Positions 13,401 to 25,400 of a DNA stretch of 64,000 nucleotides are shown piece after piece; position 1 is the first letter of the stretch; each line of letters starts with the position of its first letter. The stretch lies in NCBI GenBank assembly GCA_013398615.1, contig VZSR01003022.1:2497537-2561536 (forward strand), written 5' to 3'. The notes beneath the pieces are model-generated. The model was not told the DNA's origin. It ran no database searches and saw only the letters and a program-made list of their open reading frames with translations. The translations under genes were made by a program, and so were the position numbers. Source of the stretch: Brachypodius melanocephalos. Taxonomy: Eukaryota > Chordata > Aves > Passeriformes > Pycnonotidae.

Positions 13401-16400
13401 AGGAATGCATCTTGTGGTTGCATTAGAAGAGATTTTTTACCAAATCCCAGAATTTCTTTTTCTCCATTAGTGGAAAATGCCGGTGCAGAGCCATCATCCT
13501 TGAAACTGTGGGGAAATTTTATTTGTGCACGAGGTTTTTTTTTCAAGTTCTCACCCCAGGATCGGTGATGAAGTGCTGAGCAGGATCTGGCTGTGCTGAA
13601 GTGAAGTGGGGTCACTGGGTCCTGTGAGGGTTGTGTGCTCTTCAGAACACAACTTGGGGCTGTGAAGGGATGATGCAAAGAAGCAAATGAAAAACTCCAG
13701 TTGAAGATTGCCTTAAATAAGGAGACACCATTAGGGATTCATCAGAATTTCCTGGGAAAGAAAGTTACATCTCAAGGTGCCTTGTTCAAGAGATGCAGGT
13801 TAGGAAGATTCTTTTGTCAAATTGAGGAAATCAATTTATTCTCTCTAGGAAAGTGTTTAATAAGTCTGAGGTGGGTTCCTAGTTAATGAATATTAAATTA
13901 ATGCTGGAAATACAGCAGATGTTTTTAACAGCAGGCAGTTTTCTTTAGTCCATGATAAATGTTGTAGTCTTGAATATTACATTATAGGGTAGAACACACA
14001 CACTCAAATAGTAAAAAAAAGCTGTAGTTGTCCAAGTGAGTTTGCCAGTTGGGAGAAATGGACCATGAGCAAATGCTTTCCTTGACATTGTTTCCTCTTT
14101 CTGAGAACTTGCCTTGAACTTGTTGGAGATGTCAGCAGATCTTCAGTGTCTAAGGCTGCTGGATGGTCCCTTGCTGTGGAAGGTTCCAGAGCCATCATTT
14201 TTTATGGGATTTGTCATTTGGTATTCGTGTCACCCTTGTTTACCTCAACCACTTGGCTTAATTATGTTGTGGAAGTTATCCCAAAGGTGAAGACTTCAAG
14301 GTGTAATTGCACACAGACATCTGCCAGTTTGCTTTTTTTCCCCTAAAGCATGTTTTAAAAAGTTCTATGAGGCATACTGCCTTTCAGAAGAAAAGAAAAA
14401 AAAAACTCCCACTTCTTTTTTGTTCCTAGAAATGCAGTAACTTATGGAAGTTGCCCTCAAATAAAGGGACAATCACATTTGTGTCGTTGCCAAATTAACA
14501 CTTGGGAATTTCTCCAGTTAAATCTCCCTTATTTGGTCTGAAATGTGTGTGTGTGAAGGTTGGTCAGTGTGGGTGGTGTACCAAGGGGTTTGTGTGGGAT
14601 TCTGCAGCTCAGTGGTTGTTGCTGTCACTGATTCAGAGCTTTCACACCCTTTGCTGGAGGCTTCAGCCAAACACCACACTGTAAATGCATTTGTGCTGGG
14701 GGTAAGGTGGGCTTCCAACTGTGAGGTTCCAACGTCACATCAGCCAAGGAGAATGATCCCAGGGGCAGATGGAGCAGGAGGGGCTCAGCTTGGCTTTAGG
14801 AGATGCTTTGTCTGTGTCACTGCAGGATTCTAGAGCAGTTCATAGGTGAGTACAGGTGTGGGAAGGGTGGAATTTCATCACCACAGCTGCAGCTTTTCAT
14901 ATTCTTGTGATCTGGGAGAGTTCTTGAAAATCCAAGTTGTTTAGCTACTGCTTCCTATGTATCTGAATGGGTTTTGTCTGAGAACTTCCACAGAATTGTT
15001 TTTCTACATTTCCCTCAGAAATTTCCAGTCTAATGTTTTGATGTGATTTTTTTTTTGTATTATACGAGTCACTTTGGTCAGGTTTACACGTAGATGAGTG
15101 TGTACCTGTACATATAGGTCTGTAATAATGGTAAAAGTTTTAGGGGTCAAGATCTGCCCTTTTTCCAACTCTCCAGGGGAACCATCTGGAATCACCGTGT
15201 CAGGTTTCTTGAGGACAGAGTCCTGAGCTCCTGGACATCCTTCACCATTTGGAATGCTGGCAAGCAAGGCAAGAAGCTCTACAGGAGCTTGTCACCAGCT
15301 AATCAAAAAAAGGTGAGCTGCAAAGTAACATTTGTACAAACCCAATTCTTCACGTGCCCCCATGATGCTTCTAATCTAACACAGCAAAATTCTCATAAGA
15401 TATTTTGTCCCCAAAGTACTTGTTGGTAATTGATATAAACTGGGGCAGTTCTCAATATTCTGTGTGATGTATTTCTTCTTTGAAAATGCCATGATATTTC
15501 ATTTAGAGCTTATGGTGGGCATGGAGAGCAAGAAATGCACCAAGCTCCTGCTAAGCACAGTAGTAAGAGAGACAGAGCTGTAGTAGGAAGGTACTCAGGG
15601 TGAGTAGAGCAACACTTTATTTGGGTTGTATGGTACTGAACTGCCTTGTCCAGGGTCATCCATACCTGGATAATATTTGCCCAGTTCTATAGTGGATATT
15701 GGACATGTTCCTGGTCACTGTGACTCCCTTTGGACAGCTGGATTCCCAAAAGAAAAGGGTTTGGTGTGGGCTGGATGGGTGAGTAGAAACTGCTGGATGT
15801 GACTGACCCATTCACAGTCAGCTGAAAATGCTTATATTTGGCAGTGGCAGATATTTCTCAGGATAGATTTGTCCAAGAGTCTAAATACCTCATTTTTATA
15901 GCTTTTTCTTGTGTGCAATAACTTTGTGTTAGATAAAGGCTTTAGGACTAATGTCAAATGGCCATTTCTTATAAAGAGCCACAGAACATTCATTAATTGC
16001 TGCATGTGTTTTTCTTTTCTTAAGAATATGGATGGGAAGACAAAATGACAAATACATATAAAAACCTGATTGATGTTGTGGCCCTCAGACCACACACATA
16101 TAAAAAAAATAGAAGACATTTGTGTACACATAGTTAGAATTACTGAATAGGCATGGGAGGCTGTCAGACAGTAAATATACAAAGCAAAAACTGAACTGAA
16201 TTTCCTGCTGGATATTCCAGTGCCATCCTTCAGTCATTGCCATCATGTGGCAGTGGGTGAGCTAGATGGAAAAGTATTAAATGCTGTGAATCACTTGCTT
16301 CATTCAGAGAGGACAGACCTGTCCATTAAATATGATTTTATCTTGGTCATGCAGTGCAGTGTGTATAAGATTTTGGGGGGTTTATGGAAATATTCTCTTT

Positions 16401-19400
16401 CCTTACTGTTTGCTGAGCACCTTTGGAATTTCACTGACTGAGTATGGCCACTGGGCTGACTCAGCAACCACTGTCCCTCTTTCTCTTTAAAATTAGGAAA
16501 ATTAGAAAACAAATTCCAAGGGAAGGGACGGCAGCTTGTCTGGTAGATTTTTGAGATGTTACAAAAAAAATAGACCATGTTGGTTTTGTAGTGGTGCCTC
16601 ACCATCTCAGGTGTTGGGATTTTGTTTGGTTTGGTTTTCCAGCTTTTTTTTTTTTTTTGCACCAAGCCAAAATGGGAATTGGTGCTAGGACAGAACCTCT
16701 CCCTGGTTTTGGGGTACATCTGCCACCTCCAGGACTTCACATCCTGTTCAACCCAGAGTGACAACTGAAAGATGTCACAGCAGAGGGGATTAAAAAGGCA
16801 AGAGAAAACCAATATGGTTGGGGTTTTGCCACTCTCCTGTCCAAGACCCCAAGGCCAGCTCCTTTCCTGGGGAATGGTCTCTGTTCCCCCCTGACCTTCC
16901 CAGAACATTTGCTTTGGCCCTGCCCATCCTGGGACTCTGTTCTGCTTCTGTCAGGGTTACAATTGCACAGATTCCAGCCAGGTTTGCTTGGATATTGGAA
17001 TTCTGCACTGAGCATTAACCCCTGAGTTACTGGGCTCAGCAGCAGTGGCACGAGCCAAGTGTGGCTGAGGTTGCTCATGTGCTGCAGAAAGTGCTGTAAA
17101 ATGCAGGCACAGTGATCCTTAACCCCCTGAACAGAGTAACCAAACCATCCCCTCAATCTCATGGGTTATCTGAAGTATTCAGGGGCCTTCTCAGTAATAA
17201 ACAAAGATAAATCCCCTCAGAAAGAGACTTGTGTCATCCTGGGTGAGAGTAGAGGCTTTGGGATGGTGGATTTCTGATTAAATCAGTGTTCTCTGTAGTG
17301 ATTAAAACACTTTCTGTTTTATGTTCAGAGTCGTTATGATTGGCACTGTAACTTCCTCAGCTTTTCCAAAAGCGAGATCCCAAGTCCATCCATCTCAGCC
17401 AGAACTGAAACTTCAGTGATATCCTCATATTTCAAATCAGTCACTGGCAAAAGGCTCTAGAAATAAGGAAAACATCTCATTTCTCCAAGGATTTTGAATA
17501 TCCAAGGATATTCACAGGATTATGCTGCTGGAGTTTCAGAAAATACATTAATATAATTTGCAGTAGGTAATTCGTGGCAGTTTTCATTTTATTCCAAATG
17601 GGTAACAGTAAAAGGCCAGTAGAGCAACTCCACATTATGCTTTTCCTCAAAAATCCTTCAGGTGTTTTGTGGCTAATCAGCAACTCTTGCCAAAGCTTCT
17701 AAAATCCCATATGAACAAAGGTTGTAAATAGTTGCTGCTTCATCCTTTCCAGTCCTGAAAACAATAAAATGCTTCTCTTGCCTCACCCTTTGCAACCAAC
17801 TTAACAAGATTTAAGCTTTTATATATTCTGTTAATTCTGAGAACACCAGAGATTTACTGTCAGTTTGAATCTGCAAGTGGAATCTCATGATGTCTTGTAA
17901 ATAGATGGAGACCCTGAGATATGAAGTCATCAATTATGCAAATTAGACACCTTTAAAACACAATTCCAAAAGCTTTTTAGGGCAAAAGAAGATGTATTAC
18001 CTCCATATAATTCCCATTTTCTCCTCTTGAAGGTCCAGTTGTGTAAAGCAGTGTGATCTTAAAAGGTCCAATACCCTTGGAAAGGCAGGTAACATTGCCA
18101 AAATTAGCTGTATAATTTAACTGAGATTGAACCAAATAGATGCATGCTTTATTTATTAATTTATTATGACCGTTATATTCTATATATTATTTCATTATTA
18201 TATTATATGTAATAATAATGACAATTATAGTTTATTTTTATATATAAATCTATTAAACTATAAAAACCAACTAAAATTAAATTTAGACTTAGAATATAGC
18301 TAAAATTATTTTAGAATAAAGCTAAAATTAATTTTAGTTGGTTTTACACTTTAAACTCCTGAAACAATGAGTCTAAACACAGTTTAAGCTCCTGAAAATT
18401 TCACCTGTGCTCTGTTTGACTGCATGCTTTTATTGAGATGTGGAATTTCAGATGTCCTGACTGACTTTGGCTGCACTGTGGAGTCACTGCAGGGTTGTTC
18501 TCTCAATTGGCACCAAGTACCTGTAGAAAATTTGGGACACATACTCCCACAATAAATAATAACCCACCCCAAAAAACCTACCTACAGCTTGTATTATTCT
18601 GTAATTTTGATAAAAAACCTGGACTCTACTAAATCCTCAGGAAGAGAATTAAATAATTTGATCTGTCAGGCTTAGGGTGTGTAAGAAAACTATTTTTTTT
18701 TTTTAAATAATATTTCTAGTATTTTTAGAAGCTGGTAAACAAAGCAATTGCATTTCTTATGCTGACAGGGTCTTTGTGGGATGGTTGAAAAGCCCAGCTC
18801 TGCCCTGTGCCAAAGAGCATTGTTTCTTAGAAAACAAAATTCAGGCAATTCCAGGAAGCAGCAGTCTGCCTGTGTTCATACTCACTAACAAATTATTACT
18901 TCAGTTTGTTTGGAAAACAGTGTGAATGTGGATTCTGGTTATGTTAAAAGAGAAAAGGACACCTCAGCAATCCTCCCTTTTCCCTCAGCCATCTGCATGG
19001 TGAATATTAAAATGATGCTTTGTCTCCAAAGGAATCAGGCAAAAATCCAAGGCTCAGTATTTTTGCTAAACGGCAACACACGAAAAAAAATTATTCCACT
19101 AGTAGGGGTTTTTTTTATGAATTAATTACCATGATCTCAGTATTCTTAGGGAAATTCTGCTTCCTGGCTGTCCCCTCCTTGATTCACACTGCTGACAGTG
19201 GTTCAGTCTTAGCATTTCTGCAAGAATGAAGCCAAACAGATCTTTTTTTGTTTAAAACACATCCGTTGTGTCTATAATTTGCAGCTGAAGATGGAAACCA
19301 AATGTTTTTTGGGATGCTCCGTGTGCCTGGAGGGTTTCTGAGCTGTCCTGTCTGCTCTTTTATTCTCCATCAGACTTCAGCTCAAAGGAGAACTTAAGCA

Positions 19401-22400
19401 TGAACATTTTGTGTCATTTCTGATGGCTGAAAATAACATTCCAGTGGCTCATGGAAAAGCAGGGGAAAGGACCAAATTAAGCATCAGCTCATTAGTGGGC
19501 TGGAAACAGTGCCTGTACACAGCCAGGCCATGCCATTCCTCTGGGACAACCCTGTCTGCTGCTGGCAAACAGAAAAAAAAAAAAAAGTATTTTGAAGGCC
19601 CTTTTCCACATTTCCAAAATCATCCATTGGTTTTCCTTTGCCTTTTTTCCAAGAGCAGCATCACCAAATCTTGTGTTGCAGCTCTGGTCCTTCAGCTCAT
19701 TCCCACAGCCAAGGAAAGTTCAAGTTTTGTAGCATTTTAACCCTTCTAAAAGTGTGTGGGTGGCACTAGCAGAGTGGGGACATGGAAAGCAAAGAAAAAT
19801 TAATAAAAGGGAGAATTTTACACTCACCTCGACAGTGGAATGGCAATGGGAAAGCAGCTAAAATCCTCTAGAACAAGGAGAGAGATGAAATTTGAAAGTT
19901 TCAGTTAAATCCAGGTATAAAACACCCTAAAATGACATGGGGTAAATCGAGGCTTCATTTTGGGCTGCAGTGAATAATTCTTTGCCAGGAAAGCTCCCTG
20001 CTCTTTCCATGGGGGAGGAAGTTGCTTTTTGCAGGCTGTGTTTTGTCAGGACAGGGCTGTGCACACCCAGAACGTGCCTGGCATCACTCAGAGCTGCTCT
20101 GGAGGGATGAGATCCTGGCAGTGAGTCCCACACCTATGGAGGCAGGTGTATCCTGTACAGAATAAATGAAATGTTTTATGTCCAGTGTTAACAGTTGATT
20201 TTGCATGTTGGATTCTGGTGTGAAAATCCTCCAGTGACTCTGTTGTGGACTTGTGCAAAAGGGGGAAGCTGCTGCTGTTTTCAGTGGCATGGTGTCTAAA
20301 TGGGATAATGAAATGCATTTTTGGGATTTAAAGATATCCCCAGCTTCTGTCCTGGCTGTAGTGCTAAAGAGGTGAAATAAAAGCAGCTCCTGATAGAGAA
20401 AATCTCTCAGATTGTGCCTGGTGCTGCTGGTTCCATGTGATGGCAGGAGCTGTTCATTCCTCTGTGTGTCTCCTGTCCTGTTTCCATTGGCTGTATCTAG
20501 TCAAACTTGCATTGTAATGCTTTCAGTTACTTTGTTTTGACATGAATGGCCCAAATTGATTTTGCTTTTGCAGAGATGTATATTAACATGCTCCCGAGGC
20601 TTTCTGCAAGCTCCAATGAAAGAATTCTAAATAGAAGAATTCACAGGGTTCACTAGGAGTTTAAAACAGGTGGGGGATTGCATGAGATGTGGAGGGGATG
20701 CAGCAGGGAAGGTCTGCTCTGTAGGATTTTGTAGGGTTTGAAGGTGACTCTGAGGAACTCATGATGCTGTGAGGAGGGAGAAGTCAAAATGTGCAGGTGA
20801 GCATTTATTGAAAGGGTTTTCCAGTTTTCTGCCACGTTCTATTCTGTTTTTCACTCTCCCACATGGAATTTGCCTCTCATGTCCTTCCAGCTCAAAGGGA
20901 CCCTGACACTGTGCTGATTTACAGGTTGTTGTTTTCTGTAAATGGCTGTTACAGACCCAAACCAAACCACAGGTGAAAATCAGATGGGGAAATAAAATCC
21001 TGTGAGGATCACTCACCACAAAAGGACATCATGAAGCTGATGAAACCTTTCAGTATTTCCATGATGAAATCTGAGTGGAATGGGAAGCGTGAGGAAACAT
21101 TCTCTGCAGTAGCCAAGCAGTCACACAGGGAACAAACAATTCAGTCGTTGTGCAATCCCAGCAGAGCTCAGGTAGCCCCAGCTGCACCCCAAGGACTCCT
21201 CTGTCATTCCTGGTCCTTCAGTGACTTCCCAGGTTGGCACTGGAGGAGGAGCTGCCCATTTAATCCTCTTCTCCCCAGGGAGGTCTGATAGCCCTGCAGA
21301 ACTCCTGTGTTTATTAGGGGGAGCCAGCCAGAGAAAGGCTTTTATCTTCCCCAAACGTGTCTTCCCTCAGCAGAGGTTGTTTCTGAGTAAATATCTTATC
21401 TTGGGAGCTGTGTAATCTTTCTCTTTACGAGGGAGAAGATTTCTCCTTTTCCCCTTCCACCAGTGCTGATGGAATTTGCAATCCATATTTATAAATTGAC
21501 TTACAGTAGTTCCATAGCTTGCCCAGCTGTCTCCTCCAGTTTTGAGCTGAGAGAATTAGCAGTGTTCTCTCCTTTGGAAATTTTTTAATTATGCAGATTT
21601 TTACACAAGTGATGTTCAGAACAAAAACATGTAATAATTCATATATTTTAGTAAGGACTGATCTGAGGACTCAGTGGTCTCATGCTGTCAGAGGTATTGC
21701 CAAAGAGTATTTTTGCTAAAAGGAGAGGGGGGAAAAAAAAAGCAAATTGAGATTCCTTTATGGCTTTATAATTTGTGGTTCCTCACAGGGAGACAGGAGT
21801 TCATGTGTGGATAGATGTTCATCATAAAAGCTACAAGAAAGGAGCCCATTAATGCAGGAAAATAAATAGGTGTCTCTGGGTTTATCCTGATAGTGTATAA
21901 AGTAAATAACTCCCAGAAGCCTGATGCTCTGACTTCTCCTTGTAGGATAAACAACTGTGCCTGAGTCCTGTATTTAGACTCCAAACATAGCTTTGCTTTA
22001 ATTGGAAAATAAATAGTGTGTGTCAGAAAAATAGTTGACTTACATTTTGGCCACCCACATGGTGTGCAGCCTGCAGAAAAAAAATCACCCATTCAAGTCT
22101 GACCTGTTTTATCCCACTGTAAATACCAGATCTAAGCTGCCTGGATCCATTGAGAATTACACAGGGGAAATACCTCAGTGATAACAAAAAGGGGCTTGAG
22201 CTCTTTCCATCCCTTTCCAAAGAAAATTTGTCACAGACTCACCTGGGTTGTTTTTATTTTTTTTCATGGAGGGGTTTTGTGTGGGGTGATTTGGGGGGTC
22301 ACTGTGGAAAAGGGCAGAATTTTCTCCACCCAGAAATTTGAGTGATGGCTCAGGGTGAGACGGAGGGTTAGAATGAATGGCAATTCAGTGATACAAGAAG

Positions 22401-25400
22401 TGCCTTTGGAGAGAGGCTGCTTACAAAGGGATGCAGTGACAGGACCAGGAGAAATGGGTTTAAAGTGGCAGAGATTGAGATTAGATATCAGAGAAGTGCA
22501 GGCGCCACTCAGGGGTTTCTGTTACCTTGGTTATAACACACTGAGGATGAACTGAGACTTCCCAGCACAGACCTTGCAGCTGAATTCTCAGTTACTGACA
22601 GAGAAGTGTAAAGAGAATTTCACTTTACCTTGTGTCATAAGTTTTGTTGGTTTATTTTGGTTTTTATTATCTATAAGAGCATAAGCAGCTCCAAAAAATA
22701 GCTTCATTTATTGGATGGTAAGTCTACATATTGGACTGGATTTGTTCCTAGAACTCTGTTGAGTTGACATTGAAGGCATATCCTGCTAAATATTGTTTAT
22801 TATGATCACAGCTTCCAGGACAGTAAAACACAAGTGGTAAAACTGGGATTTGCTAAATATTGGAGAATTTTAAAGGTGGTTAGCACAGAATGAAGAGAAT
22901 CCAGCCAGGGAACTTCTTTTCCCACAGTGACTTCTACTGATTCCCTTCATACACACATATTTATAGATCTGTCTGTGTGATTTTCCAGCTACAACAAAGC
23001 ATTGCAGTGGGCATGGAAACAGGGCCAGGGATGTAAAGCGTGAAGGAGCTGCTTGTGTGTGTTAATCCAAGCCAGCTGCAGCAGCCACAAACACCTTGAA
23101 CAATGTCCAGGACCTTCCTGAATTCCCTCCTCCCTTTCTGCTTCCATTCCAGTGCTGACACAGGGTTGATGTCCTTAGTGCAGTCCCTGCATCAGGATCA
23201 CCCAGAGCAAATTCTGGATATGCCCATGATGGGAAATGGTGGAAATTCCACATTTCCTTCACGTCCTCTTCTCCCTTTGGTGCCTGTTTTCAAGCAGCCT
23301 CTTCTCCAGGTCTCCATCTAAGGAGTTCCAAGGACTGTCCCTGCCACCCCTCCAGTTTTTCAGCTCATTTCCTTCATTGCTTTGGACATCGGTCCTTTGC
23401 TGCCTTATTTGCAGTCCCTTGATGCTTTTGTTTGCATTCTCTTGCCACTGATGTTTAATGAAGGAAGTGATATTATGGTATTAGAAAAAAACAGTGTTTC
23501 TCTCTGCACAAACAGAATGAGGTCACTTTAGGTAAAAGAAAACCATCTTAATCACAGGAAGAAAACGTGTGAGAGAGATTTTAGACGTGGAAAGCCAGCC
23601 AGCCTTTTCAGCCTTCTCTGACTTAATAAATTAATAAACAGCTGTTGGGCTTTTCAGATTTTTCTCAGCAGTAAGTGTTGTTAATCAATTTTTAATGGAG
23701 CAATTAAAAAGATATGAAAGCTGCTATCCAGCTTTCACCAGAATAATTGATTTCTTTACCACCTCAGCTCTCTCAACTGTTCTGTTTCAGCATAAGAGCT
23801 TCATGTAGATAATATGAATAGATCCAACAGAAGTCAGAGGAAAACATGGCCATGTTTACTTTAAAAAGTGTTCCAAAATGTTCCTGGCAACCTAGTGGCT
23901 CAAAAATAAGGCCACTGTGTATTTTAGATGGCAGGCAGATGAGGAATGCAAATAAAAACCCATCTGAAATATCTGGCACCTAGGGCTGCAAATAACGCTT
24001 TCATAACTCTAGTAAGAATAAGCAAAGCGAAGCTGTAATTATTTGTGTTTAAACATCAGGTCTGCTGAACTTTTCAGTTGAAAAATTCAAGTCCACAGCC
24101 ACAGGGATTCCCAAATTTGGAGTGCTGTGCCCTGGAATTCAGGCTGGCACTGCAGAGCTCCCAAAGCAGGGGTGCAGCACCACGGTCCTGAGGTGTCTGA
24201 GGTCACTCCATGCTTGGGGGGCACAGGAAGAGAGAGGTTTTTTATCACATCTCATCTTGGGTTTTAGTGGAAGTGCCCAAACGAGGAGTCTGGTCCCTGA
24301 GGATGGGGTTGGTGCTGTTCCCTTCTGCAGTCAGTGACTTAGATCAGAGTGTGCTCACAAGACAACTGCAGAATTTTCTCAACACCTTAAGATACACCCA
24401 AAAAAGATTGAATAAGGGTCCAAAGGGATTTAATTTAAGCTCCAAAGGAGGCCCAGGGTGCTTTGCCCTACTCCTGTGTCCATTCCCACGCCTGCAGCTG
24501 TGCTCACAGAGATGGATTACAGGTGAAATGCTGCTATTGAAACATTCTGCTCCTGTTTTCCAGGTAACTGCATTTTGTGACATCGATGAAAAGAAAATAA
24601 CAAAAGGATTCTACACTTATGAGGAGTCTGAGGTGAGTTATAACCACTCTTGTGTTCTTTATTGTGATCTGGAGGTGTCCTGGGAAATGTGATGAAGGAA
24701 TTTGTCACTGATCTTGTATGTTGTGTAGCAGCTCATTTTGGTAAAGAGGCCATGACAGAGGATTGGAGGGCTGGGAATGGATGCTGGAATGCAAACTGGA
24801 GCCAGGAGTGTCAGCTTCACACTCAGTGAAGTCACTTTAGAAAGACAAAAATACTTATTCTGAAAGGATTCTGATGATGGGGTAAAATAATCTTCACTGA
24901 CAGCTTTGTCTTCTAAGTGGGAGTAGAATTTGGTTTATGGTGGAAGGAACCCTCAAAATTAAAAGTTTTCCAGCAAGTTATCTTGTGAATCAAATTACCC
25001 TGAGTTTGCCAGGGAGTGGGACTGAGGGAAGGAGGGTCAGGAGAGCCCCTCCTCAGGTACAGCTTGTGCTTAGCCTGGAGCAGCTGTACAATTCTGTAAT
25101 GGAAAACACTGAGGGCTTTGAGCTGCATGGAAGCACTGGGAGGCAGCATTTGGGTCTGGAATAGTGAGGACTCGCTGCCTACCAGCTCAGGAATACTGTG
25201 GGTGTGACTGACAGAGATCCTGGGTGTTTGTCCTCCTAAAACAAACCCATTTTTCTCAGATCAGCTGTAGAGATTGTACTGCAAGTGTTGTGAATCCTTA
25301 GCAAATCCTGCAGCTTGGATCCCTAGTGAAGTCCCAGCTGAGCATTAACCCTTTAACAGCTCCCAGCAGCAGAGAAAGATCCTCCTCTGTCCTCTCATGC

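Larger units (their letters stand above)
15313..24563 (+). other. B3GNTL1 intron
   Basis: About 9.3 kb between in-phase exons. It contains an AT-rich block with inverted repeats (about 18130-18350), a CR1 fragment (22425-22500), a possible older CR1 piece near 24290-24390, and a possible conserved non-coding stretch at 23600-23765. A 202-codon open frame at 16300-16908 (minus) has no recognisable relatives. Confidence 0.85.

Noticed and set aside
16300..16908. 202-codon open frame on the minus strand
   Set aside because: No family resemblance; includes a lysine run from a T-rich tract. It has the same length as the previous frame by coincidence, with no sequence similarity between them.
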